NCBI GenBank assembly: GCA_030562195.1
Contig: JAUJPP010000001.1
Coordinates: 13,260,472 to 13,324,471 of the forward strand
Origin: Nipponacmea schrenckii
Lineage: Eukaryota > Mollusca > Gastropoda > Lottiidae
Reading direction: 5' to 3'
DNA: 64,000 bases
The notes beneath the pieces are model-generated. The model was given only the letters and a program-made list of their open reading frames with translations. It searched no databases and had not been told where the DNA came from. Shown here piece after piece: positions 47,312 through 60,700 of the stretch. Made by a program: the position numbers and the translations under genes. Position 1 is the first letter of the stretch. The number at the start of each line of letters is the position of its first letter.

Positions 47312-48620
47312 TTCAAATCAGCTATATTGGATATCTTAAATATCAATTTCTATATCTGCTCTATATTCTATAATTTACTTGATGAAATTAACATTTGAAA
47401 TGTCAATTTTCATATTGACGTCATTTGTGACATAGTATAGCAAGAATGTCATTTGTTACCTCAATCAACCTATACTTGATATTAAATTTTCTGTTGTGTT
47501 CGGCAATTGATGTGAAACTGCTGACAGTGTTCAAGTCTGCTAGTTAAGGATCAATTATTAATGATTTAAGAGAATGGGTTGAATATTCTGCTCTATTGAA
47601 CTTACCTGCAAACTTTGATGCCAAAGAATCCTGGAATTCTTAATGAGAACTCTGTAGACAATATACAGAATTATATATGTTAGGTATATATTTATATTGT
47701 GTGTTCTCTTTGACAAATTTATGTAAATAAATATTGATTAGAAGATATCATGTAACTCCTAGAGCATTGTTATTTTGTTTTCATCCAAGCACCTTAGAGG
47801 TTTTTCTTTGTCAGCACTCTGACTTAGAACTACTAAAGAAATTTGAGGACAAAAATCTTTTGGGTTCAAACTATACTGAGGAAGTGCGATTAATTTGAAA
47901 TCCAGAGCTACAATGCATCACATAATGTTATTTTGTGCAAAAAATTTCAAATTTCTTATAAGGCGCTTCAATCTAGAAGGAAATGATTTAAAACTATACA
48001 CAAAAAAGGAAAGTCTAACTTGAAAATAAAAAGATTATAAAATTAAGTGTGGATTTCTAACAAAGAATAGAAGTCTTTGATGTTAAACAAGTTTTAAGAG
48101 TATTAAGATCAATTTGAGTCTGTATAGTGGAACATTTAACATAGATTTGATTAGACTTTGATGGAGTTTTCTAGTAAAATCACTTTTTCATCCATCCTTA
48201 TTTAATTAAGCGTAGATTTATTACCATTGATTTTTAACGACTTTGACTTTTTATGTAAGTTTAATGTACTTAAAGTTTGAAATTATTGAATTCTTTAATT
48301 TGTTTTCGGATATAAATAACGAATTTGATGCCAGCATGTTAAAAAAATAGATATTTGTAGAAATTTGATGTCCATAAATGTTAAAGAAGGTTATCATAAA
48401 TTGTTTTTGGAAGATTTTCAGCTGCTGTTTAGACTAATTTTATCAGTTATTAGATTTTAATATCTCTTTTGTCTTTTTGGTATCATAAGCAGTTTGTTTT
48501 TGGCTACTGACATAGGCCTATAAGCGGAAACGAGCATGGATGACACTGCAGGGAATTGCCTCAATCCTAGTCCAATCAGAGAGGAGCAGAAAAAAGTCTT
48601 TTATTTCTGACTTCATCTGA

Positions 48621-48673
48621 TCTTGTCTAGTCTTATATCTTGTCTAGTCTTATATCTTGTCTAGTCTTATATC
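48621..48673. repeat. 17-bp tandem repeat x 3
   Basis: Three perfect copies of TCTTGTCTAGTCTTATA, about 100 bp upstream of the signal-peptide exon acceptor. Confidence 0.95.
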
Positions 48674-48774
48674 CAAATTTTGGAATAATATAGTTCTTTT
48701 TTATTTTCAGACACTTAAAATATTATGTATTTTCATCTTGTATGATATCAGATATTTGATCTTGTTTTCAGACA

Positions 48775-51700
48775 ATGAAGAGTTATATTATTAGTGTTAT
48801 TGTTGTTATAACTGTGATAGGATGTGTATTATCAGAAGATATTTTATCCAGAACAGAACGTGGTGCCAGACGCCAAAACAGACGAGCAGGTTTGTACACA
48901 TTATATCATCACTCTTATTATACCATAAATCTTTCTTTTTATAGAATCAAGAGAGATGAGACTGGTTTTTTGCTGAAGAGAAATTTCTTGTAAATTATTA
49001 TTGTAATTTTTGAAATAACAGTTGCTGATATATAAAAATTTGACAAAATTTTGTGAAAACAGTTATACATGTATAAATGATTTTCGACATTGTTTTAAAT
49101 CTTTTTCATTATTATCAAAAGGAGTATATGCTTGTAACTTTTCTGAAAATGATCCAATTTTCCATATTTTTCACTTTGGTATAAAATAAACAAAATATGC
49201 TATTCAAATCTATGCACACTTCCCCTTTTAATTGGGTTGGATTATCTATCAGTAACTACAAAAACTTTTACCAAATATAAAACACATGGCACATGTTATA
49301 CTAATTTGTTTATATTTGCAGGATGTAAATACAATAAGAATCCTAAAGTCAGTCCATGTGACACTGTGACTAACACCTATAATAAAACCTTTACCCTAAA
49401 GAAAGGTCGGGCAGATTGTAATTCTACTATGATCATATCTAAGCCTTGTAAAGATTCTGCAGGTAATTTTTGCTTATTGGTATTTTTTGCATGAAGGAGT
49501 ATTTCGACTTGATACTTTTTAGGAAAAAATATTGTGACATCCATAATATACACTAGTAACTTGAGGGTCATTATTTAAGCATTTCCCTGTATTTTTGTGT
49601 TGACAATGAACCAAATTACACAAACAACTAGCTTTGAAACACTTTGTTGGCACTTGTTTGTTTGGTGCCGTCTGTTGCAATTCTGTTCTCAATAAAGGAG
49701 TATCTATTTGCCTTTTTTTTGATTGAACGTCTGGTTGATTTCATGACTATGATCCTGAATGAATTAGGGCTTCATATACACTTTGTTTCAAGTAATATAA
49801 CATAATACAGTGAAACCCCCCCCCCCCCCAAACCGCATACTTTATAAACTGGCATCCCCTGTAAACCGGCATATTTGAATTCTCTAATTGGTCTCTCTAA
49901 ACTAGCATCTGATTTCGTATTAATTAACGTTAATCCTTTGATGGCATGAAAGTTGAATTCGACAGGTGCTAATTAATCACTAATCCAATTAATTACGCTT
50001 TAATGTATGACCACTGCAAAGGTAAACCGGCAACCTCTCCAAACTAGCATTTATCACGGGCCCGACAGCCTGCTGGTACAGAGGAGTTTCACTTTATGCA
50101 GTATAGGCCTTAATCTTCAATATGGAACTATATTTTTAGGAGGATGTAAATACAAAAATGATGGTCCATGGTCAGATTGTGATCCTGTCACCAAGATGAA
50201 GACTAAAACTAAAATATTAAAAGATGGCAGTGGACCTAGTTGTCCTAAAACTATGAAAAAAACTAAACCTTGCTCTAATGATAGACGAAAAGGAAGGAAA
50301 AGTAAACGTAAGTGTTTTTGTTAATTGTCCATTGGTTAATTCAGTTTTCTTATTTACAAGCCATCATGACAAATTTGAATACTTTGGTTATCAATCAAAA
50401 AAATTTAAATCTTTTCTACTTGTGGCATTATTTATTTAAATTAGAAAAATTTATGTAGGTATTTGTAGTCAACTTGCTTTCTTCAAATTCTGCACACATA
50501 TTTTTGGTCTACTTATTGCCATAGTCAAAATTCCTGTTCAGATCTGAATGCTTTTCATGGAATATGCTATTTGGTACTCAAATGGCTATGAAGGATATAC
50601 CGTCAATTCTGGAAACTTCCTTTACTTTCAAGCATAGATCCACAAATTCTTTAAGGGAGTAGTTAGTAGGGACTACTGGTACCAAAGTATCAGTTCCCCC
50701 TTTACACTTCCTCAAGATATAGTTTTGAATTGTTTTTATGCTTATCATTGCAGCATGTAAATACACCAAAGGAGATTGGAGCGAATGTGACACTACTACC
50801 AACATGAGAAAAAGAATTCTGACGTTAAAGAAAGGAGATCGTGACGTCTGCGAAAGCAAGAAAACAGTGTTAAAGAAGTGCCGAAAAGGTAACATGGACG
50901 CCACTAACAACTAGAAAACCCTGTTTCATAGCTTCAACTCTTTATACTAACCAATGTAATTTTCTTGCATATTTATCTGTGAGTGTGTATCAGGATTGTG
51001 ATGCATGGCATGACTTCAATATTATCAAAAATCAAATTAGAGCCTTGAGTTCTAATGTGAATGAAAAAATCAAGTAGTAGGCCTATGCCAGGTGGTAAAT
51101 TTAGACAGTACAGTGGCATGAGCATGTGTTTTCAATTTCAAACCTTTGAGAGATCTTGAAATACTTTAAAGGAATTATTGGGTAGCAAAATTTTTGATGT
51201 TGATGATTGAAATCTTTTGGAGTATATTTTCAACTTGAAATATATTAAATATTGTTGCTAAAGCAGAGCTGACTAAACTATTTTCATGCAATGCTTCACT
51301 TCCCTAGTACATTCAAAGGACATGTACTTAATCTTTTGTACTTAGTGTTATGTACTAAATTACTAACTTACTGGAAAACTTGTATGTAACTTACTTACTA
51401 TTTGAACTTATTCTTATCTAACTTCATTACTTTAGAACTTGATCTGATAAATGTATGTCAAGTCACTTTTGAACTTATGCTTACTTACCAAGAGCTTTAA
51501 ATTTGATTTATTACTTCATTACATTTGAACTTACTTACTTTTGAACTTAATTCATGCTTAGTGTGCATCTAAGAAACCTATTCACATTGCATTATTATTA
51601 ATCACATTGTTTGAATATGTCTTTCTACTGTGTATTTAGGAAATATAATTTGTACAAAGAAAATTTGTATTCTCTTATTGTGCCCAAAGCATGTGCTAGA

Positions 51701-54700
51701 TGAATCCTTGCTTTAAGATCACATGGTATTATTATTGCTGTGTTTATACTAACTATTTAATCAGAGCAGGCTTGCAGTTATCCTGTCATCCCCCTACCCA
51801 ACCCTTCTACTAGCCCATTTAACATAATAGAGTACATGTACATTATTGCATTCTGTATAACCGTATGTACCTTCATTAAAAATTCGTCAATGATTGTCTA
51901 GCATCCTTTAATATTCATACACATCTATGTACAAATAAAATGTTAACAAACGCAAACTCTACCTTGGTATCAAGTATGTAATGTCTGTATTACGAAGTAT
52001 CTGTGAAATTCTTTAAAAGTTTAGAAAATGCGAGATTCAAAACAGTACTGATAGTCAAAGAAGGACTTTCTCTTGATAGACAAAATAAAGTTTTGTAATA
52101 TAAATTGAAGAATGACATATAAATGGAAGAATGACATACTCATTCAAAAATGAGTGTGAAAATTGACCATTGTTAAGACAAAATTCAAAAGTGACAATAT
52201 GTTCTTTTGTTTTTATATTAGTCATTGCATGGTCATTTTTAATGTCATTGCTATTTTGAAACTTATATCCCAGATCATAAAATAATTATCTGTAATTTGA
52301 TTTACCAATGAAGGTTGGCAGACAGGAACCTCATTATGTTGTCTACCATCTAAAATCTAATAAAGCTATTTAGTGCATGTTATTATATATTCATATATTA
52401 TTCATTAACTTCTACTAATTGCCCTTTAATAAAGTAATTGTATGAGTAATTGTTTTCTTAATTAAGTAATTACTATATAATACGTAATATGTTTTATTTT
52501 GTCCTACTAAAACCCAAGCTTCCCACTGTGTATGGTGAAATTTCAACAATATAATGTGATATGAACTGCTTTTTCTCATTTCCATACTTTTTGTATTGTC
52601 TATTGTGGATTTTTGTGGCTTCAACTATATTCACGGTGCCAGTTCTTAAATTTTCAGAACATTTTTATTGATGTTTCAATATCTGAAATGTAGTTCATTG
52701 TGGTTTTTTTATAATAAAATTCTTTTAGAAAAAGTCAACCACTAGCTATCCTTAAAGTTTTGCCCCAAAGCATGTAAGAGATTCTTGGTTATGGTAAAAG
52801 CATAATGCATACTATCATATTGCTGAATGTTTAAGCAAGCATTCTCAACAGCACGATATCATAGCATCCAAATCCAGTGTGGGAAGACTGAAGTCTGTTT
52901 CAGACAATACATGTTCCTGACGCATTGTTCTCTAAGATCTATATTATCAAGGATATTATGGTAGCTTAATTCAAAGGTATTGCAAAGAGGTTTTCTAAAT
53001 CTTTTATGTGGGACACTGTTTATCAGGGACACTGATCGCATCGATTTGCATCATTCCAATTTTGAATCAGACGTTTGTGGTTCCTGCAATTCCTATAATT
53101 AATTGGTGGTGCCACTCATCACAAAAGATGCTTGTTTCACATAAGGCCCTTGATTATTAGTGATTTAGTTTTAGTGGAATTGCAGAAACCACAGAAGTTT
53201 TAAAATTGTAATGATGTAAATTGATGCTATCCAGTGTCCCCAGTACACATACTAATTTAGAAAAAACTCTTACAATCCCAATGAAATTCTATCATCTACC
53301 AAACTGTTATTCGAATATTGGGATTGTTTATGAACCATTTATAGCATACCTGCAATTATATTTAAAATAATGACATGAAATAATTTAACAGGCCTGCAAA
53401 ATTTGACATATAATTGTATTTAAAAAAATTATATTTAAGAAATGAATTTTCCAAGTTGGATGACATTAGATATAGTGGAAATTTAAAGATAAAATGAGTT
53501 TATTAATTTCGTGATCCAAGTACATGTAGGTACTGATTTTGAAATGGTCAAATGCATTTAAATATTGATTTGGAAATTAATTTTACCAACTATTAAAGCA
53601 ACTATTTTTATGTTATACCATTCAAACTCTCTGTATTTTCATAACCATATTATAGTAACATGTTATTAAGATGGCTATATATTCTAAAATATTTTTGACC
53701 AACTTGGCTTACAGTTTTCAATTTCTGGGAATTGCAACTTAAGTTGATTCAGTCTATCAAATTGCAGTATTAAAGTTATCTTGAAATACATAGCTTCAAT
53801 CAAAAACCTAGATTTTTTAGGGAATTTTTTCTCAAGAAAATCTTTACACCTTTTCTAGCAAAACGTCCCTGAATATATCTAAAAGTTCAAGCTAAGAAAT
53901 TGTACCTGATAATGAAAATATTGCACACTGCTCCTACTTAGCATTACTGAAATGTAACGGAATTGATTTCATCAAGCTTGTTGAAGCAGTCTCTCCACAT
54001 TATAGAATTGCAAGACTTTGATGTACTAAGTAGCTATCATTTGAATTTTGTGAATTTCTGGAATACCTCATCAGAGGATTATACATTGTTAAAACTAAGA
54101 ATCACTAATTTTCTATAGGCTTAGTTCTAGCTAACATTTTAAAAGATGTCTCATTCAACTGCATTCATGCAAGGATATTTGACATTTGAAGACTTCTAAA
54201 TTTCATATTTCATGCTATTTCCCTAATTGGTTCTCTTACTCAAATCCTGCAGTAGACCTTAATTATTCGATTCATCATCAAACTGATTCTAGAATTTTCT
54301 CAAGAAATTAATTCCACTTGTCTGGAAGGCTTAAACTGTTCCTGCTGAAACCAGATGAACATGTTCAGTATATATAGCCAATGACAACTTGCCAGATATA
54401 TAAACCTTTAAAGTCAATTTGTGGGCAAGAGGAGTGATTATTTTCTAGAACTTTTAAAGGGTGACTCCATTTTTTTAAAAATTTCAATATTTTTTGTTTA
54501 TATGGACTGAAAGACTGAATAATGTTAAAAATGGATGTACAAAATTGGAATGCTGAATCAATTTTTCGTGTTGTGAATATTCATGATTGATTCAAACGAT
54601 AACTTGATTTTCAATTTTGCACCATTGTCAATTCTGCAAATTCCAGACCCATCACTGTTAGGTCTAGTCAATGATTTGTATACAGTGACATGATAAAGTT

Positions 54701-57700
54701 TTCATATGAATTAGGAAGGGTGCAAATAGAACTTATAAGTGGTAGTAGTAAATTACTACTAGTAATGTGGTACACATACTATAGACACCATACAAACCTA
54801 ATGAGACTGATGCCTTTAACAATTTTAGTGTAATCATTTTGGTTTTACTTTAACAATGACGTATTTCATATTATTTACCTCAGATATTCATCATATACCA
54901 TTAGCTGAAATTATTTTAACAGGCTATGTGTGACTGGTTAATCAAGATGAATAGACCCTGATCTTTCATTGGCTATGTCTGCTTCACTAAGATTTTATTT
55001 TTCAGACTTTCCAGTCTAAAATGAAATTAGATTAATCCCTTGATACACCAAATTTCGCTTCCGTTTATCAAATTTATTGATTACTGAGAAATTTTAACCA
55101 GCAAGCCGAGACTTTTTTCAATCTATTTATGAAAGTTTTTTATGAAATTTTACGGAAACACTTAGCTTGAGACATGACTGTAGGAAATAGAGTTTGGTAG
55201 AAATGAATAAAATTAGAGGCAGTATTCTTCTGTTAGCTATTATTGACGTGCTCTGATGTGTGAGAGTGAATTTATTGGCTAGAGTAGAACATTTCCAATA
55301 GTAGAAAAAGTTTCTGCAATTTGACACGTTGATGGAAATTGGTAGGACTATTAGATTACCCATGATTCTTTAGTACTTGTTGATTTCATTGGTATATTGT
55401 ACTATGAACTTCATGTTATAGTACCATCTCATGAAATGTGGTCTTACCAATAATTTGTGGTCATTCATCAGCTATATAGAATGTAAGAAAATTAATAAAA
55501 CTCATACTATTGAATAGTACTTTTAGATGAGGTATTGATGAAGGTGTGATATTCACTAAAAGCTTTTTGTCAGTTGATGAAAAATTACCCTCTGTAGTTC
55601 GTTACTCGGAACTTTATTGAAAGATAAATATTAATCCGATTCTTGGTGGATATTTGCACTTTTAATGAATGAGACAATTTTTGTTTTGTACAATAAAGAA
55701 AATATAAGTAATCCGTTTCATTCAGGCAGTATTCATATAAGTAATCTGTTTCATTCAGGCAGTATTCTCATGTAAAAATATTGTAGGGAAAAGTAGAGGT
55801 GGGGGGGGGGTGTGGGTGTCTGAAGATAATGATCAAGTATCCTGAGAGGGGTAAGAAAAAGAAAAACCCTGTTTTAGTAAGTATAAAATCTACTTAGACT
55901 AGAAAACAAAACAATAGAATTAGGATTAGTTTTTAAACGCAAGTTTATTTTAATACAAGACAATGCTAAAACTTAAAAATTTACTTTGGTACATCCAAGA
56001 AACCTGCAGCAAAGTTAAATATTTGATACACATTAATGTTGCCTATATTTCTATTATGTATAACTTATTGATATAAACAGCTGCAATAATTAGTTTTAAT
56101 CATGTTTCAATTACAATAACTCTTTAAATAATTATAAACTAACAGCTGAATAAAGACACATCATTTATAACTTTACATTAAAAATAATGAAGTGTAACAA
56201 ATGAGAAAAGTCACAATAATAACTGAATCATATCCTGTAGAAAAAAAATGAAGGCATTTTGTTATTTTCCTTCTCTTGATTGGGCCACTGAAGACAGCAA
56301 CTGTATATAAATACATGTACACATATATATTTTCTAGTCTTTATCCTCTGTCACACTAAAGTTACAACAAAATGAATGTGTTGTAGCGAAATCAAGTAAT
56401 CTGAGAAAATTAATGCTCTTCATGTTGTTTGAAACCATTCTTGCCCTGTTTATCTGTGAAACTTTTCTTGAAAGAGGTTGAAAAAAAAAAATAAAGATTT
56501 CTCTTTTTCGTGCACTATAAATGATATTGTTTAAGTATAAGAATTCCAGGAAAAACAAGGAAAAAAATTCTTTTAAGTGTGTTTCCTTTAACTTAGTTAT
56601 TTTGTTGAACAACAAACTGGAAAAGAAAATTAATTTAAGGCAATTGGAGGAGAAAATTAATGGCTTTTCTATGTTCTGTGGAAAAACTTGAATTTGTCTT
56701 TTTCCCAGCATCAAATGATGTACGAAATAGTTTTATAGAATATTAAATGCCTTGGGTAATCAAGTTTCATATTTCGTGTAATTTACTTTCTGTGAAATAG
56801 AATTCTGTAAGATTCCCTCCATACATGAAGAAGCTATTTGAGAGAAAATGTTTAATTTTTGATAACCTAAAGCTTAAGGCTCTTTCAATTTATATAGGCT
56901 ATTCAAGTAGTTATATTCTATATGTTTGGCAATTACAATGGCATAATGTGATGGTTTCTGTAATACAAGTATGGTGTAAATTTGAGTTCAGAATATATAA
57001 ATTTATATAAGGAATGTCAAAATGTATGGAATATGAAAAGATGTTAAATACAGGCTTAGACCTACATCTTAACCATCTTACAAATCCTTTGGAGGTCTTT
57101 CATAATTTTACTTACTTAAAAGGAATCATCTTAGTTTTCAAAAATTGCAGTAAAGTGAAAATAATTAAAATTTCTAGGTGTGCGGAAAATAAGTTATAAT
57201 TACAATGTATAAAAGGAATGCAGTAATCAGTTTGAAAACACACAAAAAGTTGAAATAATATTTAATCTAGTTCATCATTGAGAAACAAAACCCCAGTAAA
57301 CATTGCAAATACTGCATTAATCATTGAAAGAAAAAGTTAACATAAAAAAGCATCAGGAGTAATTGTTGAAAGCAGAACCACATTTATCATGAAGAAATAA
57401 TCAGCAGCAATCATATAGAGAAGACAATCAGTTATCAAGAAGAATGGATGAACAGTTTTCACAAGAAAGGATCAACAATACACATTTAGAGAAGAGCCAC
57501 ATTTATCAAAGGATCAGTAATGATAATAATCATTGAAAGAAGAACTGCAGTTTTCATGAAGAGAGGATCAGCAGTAATCATTCATAAAGAACTACAGTTA
57601 GCATTAAGAAAGCATCAGCAGTAATCATTGAATCATTGAGAGAAGAACCACAATTATCATAGAAAGCATCAGTTATGTAATCATTGAATCATTGAGAGAA

Positions 57701-60700
57701 GAACCACAGTTAGCATTATGAAAGCATCAGCAGTAATCATTGAATCATTGAGAGAAGAACCACAATTATCATAGAAAGTATCAGTTATGTAATCATTGAA
57801 TCATTGAGAGAAGAACCACAGTTAGCATTATGAAAGCATCAGCAGTAATCATTGAATCATTCAGAGAAGAACCACGATTATCATACAAAGCATCAGTTAT
57901 GTATTCATTGAATCATTGATAGAAGAACCACAGTTAGCATTAAGAAAGCATCAGCAGTAATCATTGAATCATTGAGAGAAGAACCACAATTATCATAGAA
58001 AGCATCCGTTATGTAATCATTGAGAGAAGAACCACAGTTATCATGAAGAAAGCAACAGCAGTAATCAAGGAGAGAAGAACTACAGAGGTATCACAGAGAA
58101 AGCAACAGCAGTAATCAAGGAGAGAATAATGAACTGTATTAATCATTGAGAAAAGAACTACAGTTTAGAAGGAAAGACAATGAGAAAAGAACTGAAATAA
58201 TCATTAAAATAAGATCTGATTTAATCATTTGGAAAAGAAATGCAGTTTCATTATATTTTAATCATAAGGAAGGAAGTAATCATGAAGAATTGACTTGAGG
58301 TACTCATGAAGATAGGACTTAAAGTAATCATGGAGGAAAGAACTGAAGTAATCATAAACATATGAAATGATCATGAAGAAAAGACTTGAGTAATCACGAA
58401 GAAATGATATGAAGTAATCACTAAAAAGAGACTTGTACTTATCAAGAAAATATCTTGAAGTATCATTGAAAAAATAATAAAGCAATCAGAATAAACATTG
58501 AGAAAGAATTAAGTAATTAAAAAAAGAAAGTAAACATTGAGATACATGGATTTTAATCACTGTAGAATATAAGACAATCTGCAGTCATATGATATCAAAT
58601 AAAATTGATTAAAATGGCCTACAATAAATCTTCAAATTGTATATTTTTATTGTTCGGCATTTTATTCTTATTTGAACATGAAATATGGGAATAAAATAAC
58701 TCATTAATAGAAATTAATTTCTGATCTTAGACTTAAAAAGTTTGACCTTTGTCTATGAAGGAAGAAATATGGATTATTAAGTCTCTTGGCGTCATGGAAT
58801 CTAGCTTGTTACCGATGTTATGGGCATTTGATATGGTAGAGTAACACATTCAATTATCTGGCCACTATTTATGTACATTATTGATCTGGTAGCATTTCTG
58901 ATTGGTTGTCTAACAGCAGGTCTGTGACTCTTCCTTGATTTTCATTAATCTTTCTAATGCTTTTCACCGTCTAATTTTGAAGGCTAAGGAACAGACTCTG
59001 TTTGTCTATTGTTACTTAAACGTAGTACAATTCATAAGCGCAAAGAAAAACGCTCCGATTTTTAGTTAAAAAACTTTATCTGTAATCCATTTTTTATGTT
59101 CGCGAATCCTGTACAGATCTTAAAATAACAAGAATGATGTCAGATGACAATGATGATGATAGTATTCCTTTAAATTTTACTTCCTTACAATCATCACATA
59201 TATTGGAGTTGGTATGCCAGATACTGCGGATCGCAGTATCAATTTATGTTTGCAGCACAACTTTTGGCTATGAAATCTGAAGCTTGTGTATCTGCAACTG
59301 CAGAAAACAGATACCAATGTATAGAGGTTGCCGGTTTACAGAGGTTAAATTTAGTTAAGCAATAGAGGAAAAATATAGGGACCGTAGAATTGTGCCGATT
59401 TGAACAGGATTCCGGTACACAACTTTTGGCTTTGAAATCTGAAGCTTGTGTATCTACAACTGCAGAAAACATACAAAATTTCCAGGAATTTAAGGTGCCA
59501 ATAACATTTTCTTTGTAGATATTATTTGTATGCGAAATACCTACAAAAGGCAACTTTGATAATGGTTCAACTTCAAATTTCCATTATGAAAGTGAGCTTT
59601 ATCATCTGGTATTTTACAATCTTAGACAACCCTTTTAATAACTGCATTTAAAAATAAAAAATTTGATACTAGACCTAGATTGAGAAATCCTGGGGCCTGA
59701 TTCTTGAGCTTAAATAAGTTTAAATCCAAACTATGTAATTGATACAAAAAACATCTGATTGGACATTCAAACAATATGTAAAATAAATCTTATTGATTGA
59801 CCAATCAGATGATTGCCACACTTAAATCAAACTAGCTTTTTGAGAATAGGGCCCTTTCGCCATGACAAATAAATTCTCATGATTGCTGCAATAATCCTTT
59901 CTTTACTAATAATACTAATAACTTTTGTACTTCACTTTGCATTATCTCAGCTTATCTCATTATCTCTCATGTTAAGGATCTTTTAAGGAAAAATTTAAAG
60001 ATGTAGTTCTTAACTTCGGCACTGCCTATTGAAACTGTATATTTTGACAGTGTATTTGCCAGATTTAACTGAAAATTTGGGAAAATACATTTGGAAACTG
60101 ACAATGCCATCATGGACAAGTAAAGCAAGTAAAGATATTACTTTTTTGAGTCATAAACTTTAACAATTAAGCTATTAAGAAAATTGATTTTACACTAGAG
60201 TTTTTTAATTGAAATTGTCATGTGTTCATGGAAATAATGTATAACTTAGTATGTTTATTGACAGAATGTAAATATGAGAAAGGAAACTGGGGAGCCTGTG
60301 ATTCTACCACTAATAACATGTCCAGAACACTGACTTTAAAGAAAGGAGATCCTGCCAACTGTCAGACCACCAAGACTATCACCAAACCTTGTAGACGATC
60401 TGCATTGAGAGGGTTATGTAAGTCTTATTGTATTAATTGATCTGATGATTTTCTGTCTACTTCAGACACCAAAGGGTATAAAATAGTGGATGAAAAAATA
60501 AGACATGGGAACACTGAGTTCTGGGTTTGATTTTGGCATTAGTTAAACAGTCCCTATTTTCCCCTTTTTAATGGTCATGGATTGATAGCATATGTAATGG
60601 AACATTTACATGTTAAAGGTTAATTGAAATCGAACAAAAGTAGTGTAGTAGTTGAAACCGTGGAGTATAGATAAATTTCATTACATAGCATTACCTATAC

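Larger units (their letters stand above)
46869..48771. other. Non-coding stretch before the midkine-like gene
   Basis: Contains a SINE tail insertion at 47,259-47,297 and a 17-bp triple repeat at 48,621-48,673. It is an intron if the leader exon at 16.5 kb belongs to the midkine-like gene, otherwise its promoter region. Confidence 0.5.

Noticed and set aside
50578..50910. 110-codon minus-strand frame
   Set aside because: Antisense shadow of exon 4 of the midkine-like gene.
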